Assembly: GCA_028278085.1 (NCBI GenBank)
Contig: JANQFB010000191.1
Location: 1-34,867, forward strand
DNA: 34,867 bases
Direction of reading: 5' to 3'
Source: Chitinophagales bacterium
GTDB taxonomy: Bacteria > Bacteroidota > Bacteroidia > Chitinophagales > JANQFB01
The translations under genes and the position numbers were made by a program. A model generated the notes under the pieces. It was not told the DNA's origin. It worked only from the letters and a program-made list of their open reading frames with translations, and did not search any database. Positions 7,562 through 15,520 of the stretch are shown piece by piece (position 1 is the stretch's first letter; every line of letters begins with the position of its first letter).

Positions 7562-8062
7562 TCAGGCATTAATTTGGTGATAGGCCTGATAAGTTTTATC
7601 ATCGAAACAAACGAAAATGATCTTTTCGACCTTTTTTACCTGTTTCAGCATTTCGCTGACGGTATCGATGGCAATTCCGGCCGCTTTATCCAGCGGAAAC
7701 TGGAAGGCCCCGGTGCTGATCGCAGGAAAAGCCATCGATCTCAGCTCTTTTTGTTCTGCGAGTAAAATACTATTCCGATAGCAATTGGCCAGTAAGACGG
7801 CCTCGGACTGGTAGCCTCCTTTCCAAATCGGCCCTACCGTGTGGATAACATAAGGGGAAGGCAATCGATAGCCCTGGGTTATTTTTGCTTCTCCGGTATC
7901 ACAGCCATTAAGCGCTTTACATTCTTTCAACAGCTCCGGACCAGCAGCCCGGTGAATAGCGCCATCCACTCCACCCCCGCCTAATAGTGTCCGGTTGGCG
8001 GCATTAACGATGGCGTCGACTTCATAGGTTGTGATGTCGCCTATTTCGATCTTAATTTGCAT
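7562..8062 (-). CDS. Macrodomain protein, probable O-acetyl-ADP-ribose deacetylase (YmdB-like)
   Basis: A 166-residue single macrodomain of the MacroD/YmdB group. Visible motifs are IVNAANRTL (residues 18-26) with the conserved Asn, GGGGVDGAIH (28-37) with the catalytic-type Asp33, the TGEAKIT segment, VIHTVGP, and the phosphate-binding loop STGAFQFP. Family members bind ADP-ribose and hydrolyse O-acetyl-ADP-ribose, ADP-ribosylated aspartate/glutamate, or ADP-ribose 1''-phosphate. It is the first gene of the operon with acylphosphatase and thpR, which makes an ADP-ribose phosphate-processing role plausible (inference). A -7 box, TACATTTG, lies just upstream at 8086-8093. Confidence 0.9.
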   Translation of the reverse strand: MQIKIEIGDITTYEVDAIVNAANRTLLGGGGVDGAIHRAAGPELLKECKALNGCDTGEAKITQGYRLPSPYVIHTVGPIWKGGYQSEAVLLANCYRNSILLAEQKELRSMAFPAISTGAFQFPLDKAAGIAIDTVSEMLKQVKKVEKIIFVCFDDKTYQAYHQINA

Positions 8063-8085
8063 GTACCCTTGCCAGTGTTCCTTTC

Positions 8086-8093
8086 CAAATGTA
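8086..8093 (-). promoter_or_regulatory. -7 promoter element (TACATTTG) for the macrodomain operon
   Basis: A perfect match to TAnnTTTG on the minus strand, 24 bp from the macrodomain ATG at 8062, implying a leader of roughly 15-20 nt. The -33 element is not clear. Position and orientation fit transcription of macrodomain, acyP and thpR as one unit. Confidence 0.5.
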
Positions 8094-8186
8094 AAAAATT
8101 TGAGGCAAACTACCTTAAACTTTTCCTGGCTAAGTATAATGATTTGCCAGCCATTTCTTGTCCAGGATCGAAATCATCCTTACCGG

Positions 8187-8222
8187 AGCGCACCTATCTG
8201 CACAACGAACTATAGGTGCGTT
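8187..8222. other. 11-bp inverted repeat between divergent genes
   Basis: AGCGCACCTAT (8187-8197) pairs with 8212-8222 (ATAGGTGCGTT) over 11 positions, including one G-U pair, with a 14 nt loop. It lies 58 bp before the GT39 start and upstream of the macrodomain promoter. No T-run follows on either strand, so an operator or leader hairpin is as likely as a terminator. Confidence 0.35.
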
Positions 8223-8279
8223 AAGCATTCCTGGCGGAAAACCATCCCGTAATCCTGCTGTTTATTTATTTTCGTAGGA

Positions 8280-9971
8280 TTGAAACGCATTAGTACTCAC
8301 CCATCACTGCATTATCTTTTCCTCCTGCTTTGGCTGCTATTGAACCTGGTCCAGGCAGGATTCACGGAATTATCACACGATGAAGCCTATTACTGGTTGT
8401 ATGCCAAATACCTGAACTGGGGACATTTTCACCAACCCCCGATGATCGGGTGGCTGATCCGGGCCGGTTACACTTTTTTTGACAATGAGTTGGGCGTGCG
8501 ATTGGCTTCGGTCCTATTAAGTACCTGCTCGCTTCACTTGCTGCAAAAGATGTTGTCCGGGAAAGATGTCATTCTTTTTTGGACGATCATTTTCTCTACT
8601 TTCCTGATCAATATCGGCGGTTTTTTTGCCGTTCCCGACAGCCCGCTTTTTTTCTTTACCGTGTTGTTCCTATACGGGGTTCAAAAGTTTCTGAGGGATA
8701 AGCAGGCTATCTATGCCTTGTTCCTGGGCGTTATCGCGGCGGCTATTATCTACAGTAAATATCATGGTATTATGCTGATGGGTGCCGCTGTTTTGGTCAA
8801 CCTGAATTTATTGAAAAAACCGGTATTCTGGCTGATACCGGTGGTCAGTCTCGTTTTGCTTATTCCGCATATCTATTGGCAAGTGGATCATCAATTCCCG
8901 GGTTTTCAATACCATGCGAAAGAAAGGTTCGGCGAAGCATTCGAATGGGAACATATCAGCGCTTATCCCCTGGGTCAGTTGATCATCCTGGGGCCCCTTA
9001 CCGGTTTCATCTTATTGTGGTCGGCTTTTGCTTTTAAACCGGCGACTCCCTTCGAAAGAACGTTAAAATGGTGTATGATCCTGGTTTTCGGTTTTTTGTT
9101 CCTGGTATCGTTTTATGGCAGGGTTGAAGCCAACTGGACGGTTTGCGGGTTTATTCCGCTGATCATTATCGGGCACGCTTATCTTTCGAAGCATCAGCAT
9201 TGGCGGAAATGGTTTTATATCCTGGCGATCCCCAATATCCTGCTGATCACTGGACTGAGAGTACATTTGATTTATAAACTTGTGGATCCGGATATTGCCT
9301 ATAACAAAACGGATGAATTTCACGGCTGGGATGACTTTGCCGAATTGGTGACCTCGATAGCCGGAGACCGGCCAGTGATCGCCAACTCCTACCAGATGGC
9401 CTCGAAGTTGAGTTTTTACAGCGGAAAAACGGTGCCTTCCATTAATGTACACCGAAGAGGGAATGAGTATGACCTTTTACAATTGGATACGGCTTTTTAC
9501 GGCCGGGAGATCCTGTTTATGCATGCCTATCATATGCCCGACGATACCTTGATCATCCGGCCGGATAAGGAAAAAGTATACCTGGGGAGGGTTTACCACT
9601 ACCGGAACTTCAGAAAAGTAACCATCACGCCAGATCAGCCTGAACTGATTTTTAAGGCCGGTACGGAAGTCAGCATCCCTGTAACGATCATCAACCCGTA
9701 TCCATATCCCTTAACCGATCACCCTTCCTACCGGAATCCCGTCCATCTCAGCTATCATATTTACAAGGACCATGAATATTACGAATGGGATGGCTTGAAA
9801 ACAAAGCTGGAACAGGATATCCATTCGCGGGATCAGCAAGAGATGCGTCTGAAAATACCCGAAGAACCCGGGATCTACGAACTGGAGCTCTGCCCCGTCA
9901 GCAGAAACTTCCTGTGGTGGCAGAATTGGAAACGGTTTCGGTTGACCGTGTTGGAAAACCAGGAGGAATAG
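8280..9971 (+). CDS. GT39-like membrane glycosyltransferase (ArnT/PMT superfamily)
   Basis: A 563-residue polytopic membrane protein. About ten hydrophobic helices occupy residues 8-350. The first periplasmic loop has LSHDEAYYW (Asp34-Glu35), the acidic catalytic pair of the GT39/ArnT/PMT superfamily, followed by YLNWGHFHQPPMIGW, also typical. These enzymes transfer a sugar from a polyprenyl-phosphate donor to lipid or protein at the outer face of the inner membrane. Residues from about 440 form a soluble beta-rich domain with an Ig-like appearance. Acceptor and sugar are unknown. The start codon is a TTG at 8280, giving MKRISTHPS; no ATG is available nearby. The TonB receptor gene follows after 45 nt on the same strand. 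Confidence 0.85.
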   Translation: MKRISTHPSLHYLFLLLWLLLNLVQAGFTELSHDEAYYWLYAKYLNWGHFHQPPMIGWLIRAGYTFFDNELGVRLASVLLSTCSLHLLQKMLSGKDVILFWTIIFSTFLINIGGFFAVPDSPLFFFTVLFLYGVQKFLRDKQAIYALFLGVIAAAIIYSKYHGIMLMGAAVLVNLNLLKKPVFWLIPVVSLVLLIPHIYWQVDHQFPGFQYHAKERFGEAFEWEHISAYPLGQLIILGPLTGFILLWSAFAFKPATPFERTLKWCMILVFGFLFLVSFYGRVEANWTVCGFIPLIIIGHAYLSKHQHWRKWFYILAIPNILLITGLRVHLIYKLVDPDIAYNKTDEFHGWDDFAELVTSIAGDRPVIANSYQMASKLSFYSGKTVPSINVHRRGNEYDLLQLDTAFYGREILFMHAYHMPDDTLIIRPDKEKVYLGRVYHYRNFRKVTITPDQPELIFKAGTEVSIPVTIINPYPYPLTDHPSYRNPVHLSYHIYKDHEYYEWDGLKTKLEQDIHSRDQQEMRLKIPEEPGIYELELCPVSRNFLWWQNWKRFRLTVLENQEE

Positions 9972-10016
9972 GTATACTTTATCATTTTCTTATTAAAATC
10001 TTATTTTAGATGGGTC

Positions 10017-12389
10017 ATGTGGCGGATCTTTTTCCTTTTTATTTTATTGATCTTCAGCAGGGAGGCCGCACTAGCCCAGGATGTTAGCCAGACGCTTCGC
10101 GGAAAGGTACTGGATAAGGCTTCGAAATTCCCGTTGGCCGGGGCTTCGGTGATCCTGTACCGCGATACCATCATGGTCAACGGTACGGCTACGGACAGCG
10201 CCGGTAAATTCCGGTTGGATAATATTGCCCTGGGCCGATACCAACTCCGGATCAGGTTTATCGGCTACCGGGAACATAGCATTCCCAATGTGGTCCTGCA
10301 TTCGGGCAAGGAAGTCATCATGGAGATCTTCCTGGAAGAATCGGTGATCACTGGGGCGGAGGTCACGGTGATAGCCAAAAAAAGAAAGGATCTGCCACTC
10401 AATAAAATGGCTTCGGTGAGCGCCAGGACCTTTACCATCGAAGAAACCTCCCGCTATGCCGGCAGCCGGGACGACCCTGCCCGTATGGCCGCAAACTTTG
10501 CCGGGATCAGGGGCGCCGATGATTCCCGGAACGATATCATTATCCGCGGCAATTCACCAACCGGCGTATTATGGCGGGTTGAAGGTATCGATGTTCCGAA
10601 TCCCAATCACTTCGCTTTATTCGGCACAACCGGCGGACCGGTAAGCATCCTGAATAATAAAAACCTGGCTAATTCCGACTTCATGACAGGCGCTTTTCCG
10701 GCGGAATATGGCAATGCCATTGCCGGGGTTTTTGACCTGAACCTCCGCAACGGGAACAATGAAAAACATGAGTTTACCGGTCAATTCGGTTTTCTGGGGG
10801 TAGAATTATCCGCGGAAGGGCCGATATCCGGCTCCCGCGGCTCTTCCTACCTCATCACTTACCGTTACGCAACCCTAACCCTGATGCAGCTTATGGGGAT
10901 CAACTTCGGAGTAGCGGCCATCCCGAAATACCAGGATGTTAATTTCAAATTGAACTTCCCGACCAAAAAAGGCGGGGCCATTTCCATATTCGGCATCGGT
11001 GGTGCCAGTGATATTGCCTTACTGGATAGCAACCGGGATACAGCCGACTGGTCATTTGGCGATAGCGGCAAGGATGTTTTTTTCGGTTCCCGAATGGGCG
11101 CTTTGGGGATCTCTCATTTGCATTTGATCAATAGATCGAGCTATGTCAAAACTTCCCTGGCCACCACTTATGACCATATGTACAGCCAACACGATTCTTT
11201 TACGCGGGTTTCGGATATTCCTCAAAATGTTTACCGCAGCAACTTCAGCCAGCAAAAGATCAGCTTATCCAGCGCCTGGTACAAGAAGTTTTCTACGAAA
11301 GTTCATGGAAAAGCGGGCTTCATCGCCGATCAACTGATCTTTGATATCATTGACAGCACCTATAGCGGCTCCTTAAATTTACTGGCACCAACCACCGGTT
11401 TTGTCGGAAATTCTTATCTGCTGCAGCCTTACTTTCAACTTAAATTTCAATTCACCAATGACCTGATCCTCAATACCGGCCTGCATTACCAGCATTTTGC
11501 CCTGAACAATAGCCGTTCGCTCGAGCCCCGGGTCGGGTTGAAATGGAATTTTACCGGTAGCCAGGCCATCAGCGCCGGGGTGGGTTTGCATAGCCAATTA
11601 CAACCGATCTATGTTTACTTCCAGCAAATCGGCGATAGCAGTGGGGTTTTCCATCATCATAACATGGACCTTGACCTGACCAAAAGCCTCCATTATGTGA
11701 TCGGTTACGATAACCGGCTGACCGACCATCTGCGGGTAAAAGTCGAGGCATATTATCAACATATCTATGATCTGCCGGTCGATACCATGCCATCTTCCTA
11801 TAGCATGATCAACCAGGGCGCTGATTTCAACTTTACCTTTCCCGGGAAACTGCAAAACGCCGGAACCGGTGAAAATTACGGCATTGAAGTAACGGTTGAA
11901 AAATTCTACGATAAACAATATTACCTGCTACTCACCGGAGCCTTGTTCGAGTCGAAGTATACCGGCAGCGACGGCATCGAGCGAAATACGGACTACAATG
12001 CCAGGCATACCTTGAATATTTTAGGCGGTAAAGAATTCAACCTGGGTAGCCGAAAACAAACAATATTGACCCTTGGGGGCAAAATAACCACCGCCGGCGG
12101 CCGCTGGTATAGCCCCATCGACACGGCCTTGTCAAGGCAAGCTCAAAAAGCCGTATTTATCGACCCCCTGGCTTATACCCGGCAGTTCGACGATTATTTC
12201 CGGGCAGATATCAAGTTGAGTATCCGCCGGAACAGTAAAAAGATCTCCCAGGAATGGGCGCTGGACCTGATCAATGTTTTCAATACGCAAAATGTATTGA
12301 CCCAATCATTCGACGTGAAGAACAATGTACTCCGTGATGAATACCAACTGGGCTTTTTTCCTGTGTTTAAATATGTGATCGACTTTTAG
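10017..12389 (+). CDS. TonB-dependent receptor with N-terminal carboxypeptidase-regulatory-like domain
   Basis: A 790-residue outer-membrane receptor. A signal peptide (residues 1-20, ending ALAQ) is followed by a CarboxypepD_reg beta-sandwich at about 24-112 (GKVLDKASKFPLAGASV ... IGYREHSI), a plug domain at about 130-250 (IIIRGNSPTGVLWRVEGID, MTGAFPAEYGNAIAGVFDL), and a long beta-barrel ending in a terminal Phe. Such receptors import a ligand across the outer membrane with energy from TonB-ExbBD. There is no adjacent SusD-type gene, so it is not an obvious glycan-uptake pair, and the ligand is unknown. A near-match -7 box (TATTTTAG) sits at 10002-10009, so it may have its own promoter as well as read-through from the glycosyltransferase gene. 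Confidence 0.88.
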   Translation: MWRIFFLFILLIFSREAALAQDVSQTLRGKVLDKASKFPLAGASVILYRDTIMVNGTATDSAGKFRLDNIALGRYQLRIRFIGYREHSIPNVVLHSGKEVIMEIFLEESVITGAEVTVIAKKRKDLPLNKMASVSARTFTIEETSRYAGSRDDPARMAANFAGIRGADDSRNDIIIRGNSPTGVLWRVEGIDVPNPNHFALFGTTGGPVSILNNKNLANSDFMTGAFPAEYGNAIAGVFDLNLRNGNNEKHEFTGQFGFLGVELSAEGPISGSRGSSYLITYRYATLTLMQLMGINFGVAAIPKYQDVNFKLNFPTKKGGAISIFGIGGASDIALLDSNRDTADWSFGDSGKDVFFGSRMGALGISHLHLINRSSYVKTSLATTYDHMYSQHDSFTRVSDIPQNVYRSNFSQQKISLSSAWYKKFSTKVHGKAGFIADQLIFDIIDSTYSGSLNLLAPTTGFVGNSYLLQPYFQLKFQFTNDLILNTGLHYQHFALNNSRSLEPRVGLKWNFTGSQAISAGVGLHSQLQPIYVYFQQIGDSSGVFHHHNMDLDLTKSLHYVIGYDNRLTDHLRVKVEAYYQHIYDLPVDTMPSSYSMINQGADFNFTFPGKLQNAGTGENYGIEVTVEKFYDKQYYLLLTGALFESKYTGSDGIERNTDYNARHTLNILGGKEFNLGSRKQTILTLGGKITTAGGRWYSPIDTALSRQAQKAVFIDPLAYTRQFDDYFRADIKLSIRRNSKKISQEWALDLINVFNTQNVLTQSFDVKNNVLRDEYQLGFFPVFKYVIDF

Positions 12390-12401
12390 GGCGAACGCTG
12401 T

Positions 12402-12429
12402 GCTCAACCTGACCGGTGGCAGGTTGAGC
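12402..12429 (+). terminator. Perfect 10-bp hairpin after the TonB receptor gene
   Basis: GCTCAACCTG (12402-12411) and CAGGTTGAGC (12420-12429) are perfectly complementary with an 8 nt loop, 13 bp after the receptor stop. It is well placed as a terminator or mRNA-stabilising hairpin, but no immediate T-run follows, so intrinsic termination is uncertain. The rest of 12430-12673 shows no supported gene. Confidence 0.5.
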
Positions 12430-12673
12430 AACTGGCGGAAAATTCACTTTTAACGGTCGATTTTAGGCGTTTTGTCGAAATTTCTTTTTACCAACGTAAC
12501 AAAAGCGCTGCTTATATCGAATAAAAGTGATAGATCATCCCCGTTGTTTTAATTGGTCTAATTGTCAGGTCTGACGGAGTTGAAAGTTGTTTTGGGTTAC
12601 GGTTTTCGCTCCTGTCAGGCTTTTTTTGTGCCCTTCCTTTTCCAGGCCAAGCCCTTCGGCAAACAACCGGCGG

Positions 12674-12958
12674 CTATTCTTCCACTTTAACTTTCAGCAC
12701 ACCGTTATTGATATACCAATTGCCTACCCGGTCGAGATTGACATCGATCTCATCATCATAAGTCCACTTTTTGACATTTACATCGAGCTCCTTATAAACT
12801 TTCCATTCCACCACTCTCACATCGAGTGTATTGCCGACAGGAAAATTGCTATTATTGGCATGAGCTTCAGGTAGGATCTTTGCATTTTGACAGATGAGGA
12901 TGATCAATGCCGAAGCGATCACGGTCAAAATGGTTTTCAGGTAAACATCATTTTTCAT
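12674..12958 (-). CDS. Small exported/membrane-anchored protein of unknown function
   Basis: A 94-residue protein with an N-terminal hydrophobic helix (about residues 8-25: TILTVIASALIILIC) followed by a short, charged, strand-like domain rich in V, D and K (DVRVVEWKVYKELDVNVKKW, INNGVLKVKVEE). I set the start at the ATG at 12958, which puts the hydrophobic segment at the N-terminus; the frame could extend to 13015 but without a recognisable signal. The helix could be a signal peptide or an anchor. The family is not one I can name. It converges with the TonB receptor gene and is divergent from the AT-rich pair that follows. Confidence 0.65.
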   Translation of the reverse strand: MKNDVYLKTILTVIASALIILICQNAKILPEAHANNSNFPVGNTLDVRVVEWKVYKELDVNVKKWTYDDEIDVNLDRVGNWYINNGVLKVKVEE

Positions 12959-13148
12959 GGTATTGGATTTTAGTAAGGTTCTACAATGCGTTGATATCTT
13001 ATATCGATCTGACATTAAAATACAACTTTATAAGCCATATTTCACGATGAGATTTTTGATATAGGTTTTTTCTGTCGAATATTCTATTGCACAGACTTTA
13101 ATTATCTTTTTATTTTATTAATTTTATCATGAATTTAAATAATAGGTC

Positions 13149-14678
13149 ATGGGAAAATTAATAATATCGCTTCTTACAATACTATTGATGGTCGGTTGCC
13201 ATAAAAATCAGCGTTATGTAGCAACTATTCCAGCCGACTTTGACCCCGATAGTCCTGCCTTCCAGGAACTCTTAGTAGAATTTATTGAAAATCATATGAA
13301 TCCGGTATGTAACTGCCGGGATATTTTAGAGGATCTTGATGAGTCAAATTATGATCGGAAATTGGCTTTGCTCTCGACAGGTTTAATTGAAGTTGTTCAA
13401 GATAAGGTACTATGCGATAGAATCTATACGGAATGCCGTCAAGCGAATCAACATAGCGTTTCCTTATCAAAACTGCTATTGCCTGACTTTAAAAAGAAAA
13501 TGAATGAATCGATTAAAAATTATGGTGGTTTTTCCCAAAACTCCCAGCATGATTTTGTTGAGCAAATCTCTAAAAAGCTGATCTATCAGCAAAGACTTTA
13601 TGATACGGAGTTGTATATCCCTAACTTCGATCATGCCGACTTTACACAAGACCCTATATTGGCAGTGGGTATAGCCATTGACGATAGTGACAATATTTTT
13701 AAATGGGTAAAAGATCAAAAAGGATTTTGGACTTGTGGAAGTCTAAGCGAATCTGAGGTTTTAAATGCAACCTCGAAAGGTAAAAACAGGCCAATTATCA
13801 TTGTAAATCCCGGACTGTATAATGATCCAGGTGTATGCGGAAATGGGATCTGTGAAGGATTTGCGGGAGAAGATCAAAATTCATGTCCACAGGATTGTCA
13901 TTATAACTGTGGCAATTGTACTTGTGAAGCCAGAAGAGGGGAAGACAATTCAAATTGTCCTGATGATTGCCCTCCAAACCCCTATGATTGCGGGGATGGT
14001 TTTTGCGATTTATCTATCGGTGAAACAAATTGTAATTGCCCGAAAGATTGTATATCTAATAAAGGGCCTTGTCCGGATTGTTCTAATGGTATCCAGGATT
14101 GCAACGAAACAGGCATAGATTGTGGGGGGCCGGATTGTAATCCCTGTTGCGTAACATCCAGCGGCCCATGTGCGGATGGCAACAATAAGATAGGAATAGT
14201 TTTAAAAAAGTTGAGGATCGATACAAGATATGAAAGATGTGGGAAATCTGAAGTATGGGTTAATTCAAATGAATGGAGTAGTTTATCTTGTGACATTGGA
14301 AATCGCCCTCAAGGAGCGCAATATGGAAAATTATGGACTAAAATTAAGCCAAATCAAATAGGCGTTACAATATCTGCAGGCTTGGTAGTAGATTTCCAAA
14401 CTGGTACAACTGTAACTCCCATATGGAGTGAAAATTGCCCTGACAGAATGTGGGTGATCTATGAATATGATTGGTATGTAAGGGGTAGAAATTCGCAAGA
14501 ATTAATTTGCGATTGTGGTGGCAACCCTTTACCTGGCTTGTATTACAAAGCTAAATTTGGCCTTGAATTTTATTGGTCACATTGTTCAGAACCCGGATAT
14601 TGCCGGTATCATTACGATGGTGCGATTTACGAATGGACCTCATCTAATGCATACTTTTATTCCGAAAAAGGCGACTGA
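13149..14678 (+). CDS. Cysteine-rich repeat lipoprotein of unknown function
   Basis: A 509-residue lipoprotein: the signal ends in LLMVGC, with lipidation at about Cys17. Residues 20-225 form a mostly helical domain with paired cysteines. Residues about 230-341 hold three tandem cysteine modules of the form CGNGxCExxxGEDxxxCPxDC, then a variant module with the phrase DCGGPDCNPC. The C-terminal 170 residues are Trp/Tyr-rich and beta-like. The modules are the small disulfide-bonded CGNGxCE...CPxDC type found in exported bacterial proteins; function is unassigned. Base composition is clearly more AT-rich, with more AAT/TTA/ATA codons, than the flanking genes, suggesting recent acquisition or weak selection. 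It is followed 85 bp later by another AT-rich exported gene. Confidence 0.8.
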   Translation: MGKLIISLLTILLMVGCHKNQRYVATIPADFDPDSPAFQELLVEFIENHMNPVCNCRDILEDLDESNYDRKLALLSTGLIEVVQDKVLCDRIYTECRQANQHSVSLSKLLLPDFKKKMNESIKNYGGFSQNSQHDFVEQISKKLIYQQRLYDTELYIPNFDHADFTQDPILAVGIAIDDSDNIFKWVKDQKGFWTCGSLSESEVLNATSKGKNRPIIIVNPGLYNDPGVCGNGICEGFAGEDQNSCPQDCHYNCGNCTCEARRGEDNSNCPDDCPPNPYDCGDGFCDLSIGETNCNCPKDCISNKGPCPDCSNGIQDCNETGIDCGGPDCNPCCVTSSGPCADGNNKIGIVLKKLRIDTRYERCGKSEVWVNSNEWSSLSCDIGNRPQGAQYGKLWTKIKPNQIGVTISAGLVVDFQTGTTVTPIWSENCPDRMWVIYEYDWYVRGRNSQELICDCGGNPLPGLYYKAKFGLEFYWSHCSEPGYCRYHYDGAIYEWTSSNAYFYSEKGD

Positions 14679-14726
14679 AATCCATAAAACAAATATTATT
14701 TGCTTGATTTTTACGTTCATTTAATA

Positions 14727-14752
14727 ATTTATCCAGGTAATTCTGGATAAAT
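14727..14752. other. Perfect 10-bp inverted repeat between the AT-rich pair
   Basis: ATTTATCCAG (14727-14736) and CTGGATAAAT (14743-14752) are perfect complements with a 6 nt loop, ending 11 bp before the next ATG. It could be an operator, a leader hairpin or a processing site. There is no T-run, so a terminator is less likely. Confidence 0.4.
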
Positions 14753-14763
14753 AAGCATATAGT

Positions 14764-15390
14764 ATGAATTGGCAGTTAATAGTTAAATACATTAGTAGAA
14801 TTTTTCTGGCTATCTCTCTTCTATGTGTAATCAACGGACACGCTCAACCAATAGATTCCGATGATAAGTTAAATGTTTACATGGACATGGGTTTAAATTA
14901 TATCCCTTATGATGAATTAACAGGTCCGGTAATCGGTTTAGGTATAAAGCATCATAAAAGCGGATTTACCTTTTTTTATCGTAAACATCTTAATTTTTAC
15001 ACTGGATATTCAACTACAAATGCCTTCCATAGATTTGGTAACTTTCCTACTTATAAATTTCAAATTCTTAATTTCTATATTTCAAATAATTTTGAATTAA
15101 GTTATCCTATGTTCTCGACTAGAAAAAAGCCATTATGGATCGGAATAGGCTACGGGTGGTTATATAACGATACAAGAAAAAGGCGCGAAGAACGGTATAG
15201 TGGTTATTCTATCATATTTAGCTCAATACGATATAAGATAGATTGGCTTTTTTTTGGAATTAGTGGGGGATATCCGATTCCTCCCAAAGGATTTTATAGA
15301 TATTATGAAAGAACCAATATTCTTTTCCCAATCTCCTTTTCCTTAATCTACAGATTTAACCCTCGATTAAAATCAAAAAATCTCGGTTAA
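14764..15390 (+). CDS. Exported beta-barrel-like protein of unknown function
   Basis: A 208-residue protein with a signal peptide (hydrophobic residues about 11-26, ending GHAQ). The remainder is rich in F, Y and alternating strands (GLGIKHHKSGFTFFYRKHL, PLWIGIGYGWLYN, IDWLFFGISGGY), consistent with a small outer-membrane barrel or an exported beta-sheet protein. No family is recognised. It shares the strong AT bias of the upstream Cys-rich lipoprotein, and the two probably form one transcription unit, with a hairpin in the gap between them. It could be the membrane partner of that lipoprotein, which is inference from adjacency only. Confidence 0.7.
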   Translation: MNWQLIVKYISRIFLAISLLCVINGHAQPIDSDDKLNVYMDMGLNYIPYDELTGPVIGLGIKHHKSGFTFFYRKHLNFYTGYSTTNAFHRFGNFPTYKFQILNFYISNNFELSYPMFSTRKKPLWIGIGYGWLYNDTRKRREERYSGYSIIFSSIRYKIDWLFFGISGGYPIPPKGFYRYYERTNILFPISFSLIYRFNPRLKSKNLG

Positions 15391-15464
15391 TTCTAATTAA
15401 TGATTCAATTTTAATTTCAAAAATCAAAATCCGACAAGAATTTTTTATTTTAAGCCCTTCTAAG

Positions 15465-15481
15465 CCCCCTAGGGGTCTTTT
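15465..15481 (+). terminator. Possible terminator: CCCCTAGGGG palindrome plus T-run
   Basis: A GC-only palindrome in otherwise AT-rich DNA, 75 bp after the beta-barrel gene, followed by TCTTTT. The stem would have to open at the centre, so the hairpin is short and the call is weak. Confidence 0.3.
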
Positions 15482-15520
15482 GAATATAAATGGTCAAACC
15501 AACAAAAAAAATCGATCCTG

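Noticed and set aside
7840-7848. A perfect DnaA-box sequence (TTATCCACA on the minus strand), which could suggest oriC
   Set aside because: It is a single copy inside the macrodomain coding sequence (codons for VIHTV), with no cluster, AT-rich unwinding element or dnaA gene nearby.
13149-15390. The AT-rich pair as a prophage fragment or toxin-antitoxin system
   Set aside because: No integrase, phage structural protein, toxin or antitoxin motif is present; both proteins carry export signals.
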